NCBI GenBank assembly: GCA_964389705.1
Contig: CAYMEO010000003.1
Coordinates: forward strand, 1 to 61,713
Length of the DNA stretch: 61,713 nt
DNA from: PSLL01 sp964389705
GTDB lineage: Bacteria; Desulfobacterota_D; UBA1144; Nemesobacterales; CSP1-2
Direction: 5' to 3'
A program made the position numbers and the translations under genes. Of this stretch, positions 59,898 to 61,713 are shown piece after piece (positions within the stretch are counted from its first letter, which is position 1; each line of letters begins with the position of its first letter). The notes under the pieces are model-generated. The model searched no databases. It saw only the letters and a program-made list of their open reading frames with translations, and had not been told where the DNA came from.

Positions 59898-59927
59898 ATA
59901 TTACTTTAAAACCAAGATAATAGTCAA
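59898..59927 (-). promoter_or_regulatory. promoter of the TPR-aroQ-recJ operon
   Basis: TTGACT (59927-59922), an 18-nt spacer and TAATAT (59903-59898), giving a leader of about 130 nt before ATG 59760. Confidence 0.6.
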
Positions 59928-60012
59928 GAAAGTACAAGAGGCCTTAAAATGCGGGTAAATGTGTTGTATTAGGGGCGGGTTTCAAATCAACTGATAATAC
60001 TTAGAGCCAACC

Positions 60013-61578
60013 CTATCTCCTGGGTTTCCGTATTACCATATTGAAAAGAAAACCGAGTTCATCTACATTCAGGAGTCTCACAATTGAGATGTAAACCGCT
60101 ACTCCAACTATAGTGGAGAGTAAAAATATACCGAGCTTCTGTATAGAGATTCCACTTTGAGACCAGTCGGAGAATGTGGAGATCTTCCATACTGTAATAC
60201 CCATAACTAAAGACGCCAACGATATTTTAAGAACGTAACTCAACGTCTCTTTTATCTTTATATCTCCTATGTGTCTACTCAAACTGAAAAAGAGAAGGGA
60301 GAAATTAAATGTCGAAGATATTGAACTTGCAAGCGTAAGTCCGATGTGTTTGAGCCCGAACGTAAATCCGAGTACGTATCCAAAAAGGGCATTTACGATA
60401 AATGCAAAGAAGGCAATTACAACCGGGGTTTTGGTATTCTGCATGGCGTAAAAAGTAGGGGCCGTTATCCTTACCCCACCTACTGCCCAAAGCCCAACGG
60501 CGTATCCAAGGAGTGCCTGGGATGTGCGAAGGGTAGCCTCAAAACTAAACTCACCCCTTTGATAGAGGAGATTACATATTGGAACTCTAAGGGCTATAAG
60601 CCCTGTGAGGGCGGGAATTATTGTAAGGAGCATGAGTCTCAGTGAAAAGGAGTAGCTTTCTCTAAATTTCTCTACATCTCCTTTTGATGCCTGAGAGGAG
60701 AGGCTCGGAAGCAAGGCAGTTGCTATGGATACCGCAATGAGTCCCAAAGGGAACTCCGTCAGCCTTTCTGAATTATACAGGTATGACACGGTTCCTTGAG
60801 GAAGATGAGAGGCATACTGTGTACTTACGAGAATATTTAGGTTGTATATAGCTACTCCAAAGAGTTGAGGTGCCATAAGGAGGGCTATCTTTTTCGCAGC
60901 CGGATGACGCAGGTTTTTTCTAAAGGCAAAGAGGAACCCCCTGCTTCTTAGAAAAGGGATTTGGAAAACGAGTTGAATAAATCCACCGATGATAACCCCT
61001 ATTGCGAGAGAAAAAACCGGGGTATGCAATCTTTGATGAGCCAGAAAAATTACAGCAATGCTCACAATATTAAAAATCACGGTTGAAAAGGCAGGGGCGA
61101 AAAAATAGTTTAGTGAGTTTAGAATTCCCATTGTCAGTGCAGATAGGGATACAAAAAGGATAAAGGGAAACATTATTTGATTGAGCCTTACAGCGAGATT
61201 AAAGGTTTCACCTTTAAAACCTGAGGCAAAGAGCTTAATAATAAAAGGAGAGAGCAAAATTCCGGCAATAGAGACTAGAATTAGAACCATAAAAAGAAGT
61301 GTAAATGTTATATCAGAGACCCTTTTTGCTTCTTCCCTACTTCTTTTCTCTAGGTATTCGGTAAACACGGGAATGAATGATACTGTAAGTGAGCCTTCGG
61401 CAAGGAGTCTGCGAAGAAGATTCGGAATCCTAAATGCGACAAAATATGCGTCTGTCTCAGCGCTTGCTCCAAAGAAATACGCTATTACCATATCTCTTAC
61501 ATAACCGACTATTCGACTAAGGAGCGTAGAATACCCTACAATCCCCGCGGCTCTTGTGATTTCTTCTTCGTGTTTCAT
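60013..61578 (-). CDS. murJ: lipid II flippase MurJ
   Basis: A 521-residue polytopic membrane protein with about 14 helices that exposes lipid II to the periplasm. The N-terminal SRIVGYVRDMVIAYFFGASAETDAYFVAFRIPNLLRR and the MFPFILFVSLSALTMGILN-like central helix pair are MurJ hallmarks. The cytoplasmic first helix and Arg residues of RIPNLLRR are kept. It ends 251 nt from the TPR-operon. Upstream of its start at 61578 to the window end, no gene is seen. Confidence 0.95.
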   Translation of the reverse strand: MKHEEEITRAAGIVGYSTLLSRIVGYVRDMVIAYFFGASAETDAYFVAFRIPNLLRRLLAEGSLTVSFIPVFTEYLEKRSREEAKRVSDITFTLLFMVLILVSIAGILLSPFIIKLFASGFKGETFNLAVRLNQIMFPFILFVSLSALTMGILNSLNYFFAPAFSTVIFNIVSIAVIFLAHQRLHTPVFSLAIGVIIGGFIQLVFQIPFLRSRGFLFAFRKNLRHPAAKKIALLMAPQLFGVAIYNLNILVSTQYASHLPQGTVSYLYNSERLTEFPLGLIAVSIATALLPSLSSQASKGDVEKFRESYSFSLRLMLLTIIPALTGLIALRVPICNLLYQRGEFSFEATLRTSQALLGYAVGLWAVGGVRITAPTFYAMQNTKTPVVIAFFAFIVNALFGYVLGFTFGLKHIGLTLASSISSTFNFSLLFFSLSRHIGDIKIKETLSYVLKISLASLVMGITVWKISTFSDWSQSGISIQKLGIFLLSTIVGVAVYISIVRLLNVDELGFLFNMVIRKPRR

Positions 61579-61713
61579 GGAGGCGTGTAGTTTATATTAG
61601 TATGGAGAGCAATCAAGGCATAAGAATCAATACATCATAATGATGGGGCTATCTATAACTGGTATTATTCCTGTTATTTTTGGTGATTAGATTTGAACAT
61701 AATAAAAATTAAT

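Overview
This is a single-contig stretch of a Gram-negative bacterium of moderate-to-low GC (judged by eye). One run of exactly 100 N at 17370-17469 marks a scaffold join, so it is probably a metagenome-assembled or draft genome. The Gram-negative envelope is inferred from an outer-membrane beta-barrel, lipoprotein signals, HtrA and PBP4/DacB. SodC, Sco, PCuAC and a PerR-like regulator point to an oxygen-exposed lifestyle. I cannot place it taxonomically with confidence; the gene repertoire is compatible with deltaproteobacteria-like or related uncultured lineages. There are no rRNA or tRNA genes, CRISPR arrays, transposases or phage genes that I can support.

Layout. 1-8246: a VWA-domain membrane protein, coaX overlapped by a stand-alone LigD-type phosphoesterase-like gene, a GAF-sensor kinase with its receiver, and a large nucleotidyltransferase/phosphomannomutase-like fusion. 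8391-9842: lipoprotein HtrA. 9900-17490: a metal/redox block on the + strand. It starts with a broken and an intact copy of a small secreted protein flanking a FAS1 protein, then a beta-barrel protein, CopC, CopD, Sco, PCuAC, a lipoprotein, SodC, VKOR-thioredoxin and a Dabb protein cut by the gap. 17658-23252: a MerR-like regulator, an ACP plus acyl-adenylate ligase pair, argC, a zinc alcohol dehydrogenase and a small membrane protein. 23492-28333: the operon nnrDE-tsaE-lysC-cimA on the - strand. 28633-34090: a secreted trypsin-like protease, pyrE, a divergent nitroreductase/SagB-like protein, a 2-hydroxyacid dehydrogenase and an unknown acidic protein. 34234-38240: acylphosphatase, a metallo-beta-lactamase hydrolase, FtsB, a GAF-GGDEF protein and RsmA. 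38280-42549: dacB and polA (-). 43071-48029: thiL, two CorC/HlyC proteins, hisB, hisH. 48141-53570: a hybrid kinase, then a ferredoxin / Dps-like ferritin / PerR locus and a GGDEF + degenerate HD-GYP protein. 53749-61578: a three-repeat secreted protein, a GYD protein, a principal-type sigma factor, recJ, aroQ, a TPR protein and murJ.

Most notable beyond gene content. (1) Several unrelated genes (polA, pyrE, hisB, the MerR-like gene, acylphosphatase, the Fur/PerR gene, perhaps dacB) have near-consensus sigma-70 promoters whose -10 box lies only 6-12 nt before the start codon, predicting leaderless or near-leaderless mRNAs. (2) A homologous intergenic element of about 130-145 bp occurs twice, at 22603-22732 and 57035-57178. 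(3) A strong promoter at 42831-42859 carries two nested inverted repeats and faces about 200 bp without a recognisable gene. (4) Several enzymes have substituted catalytic residues: the LigD-PE-like protein, the PMM-like domain, the HD-GYP domain and PolA exo II.
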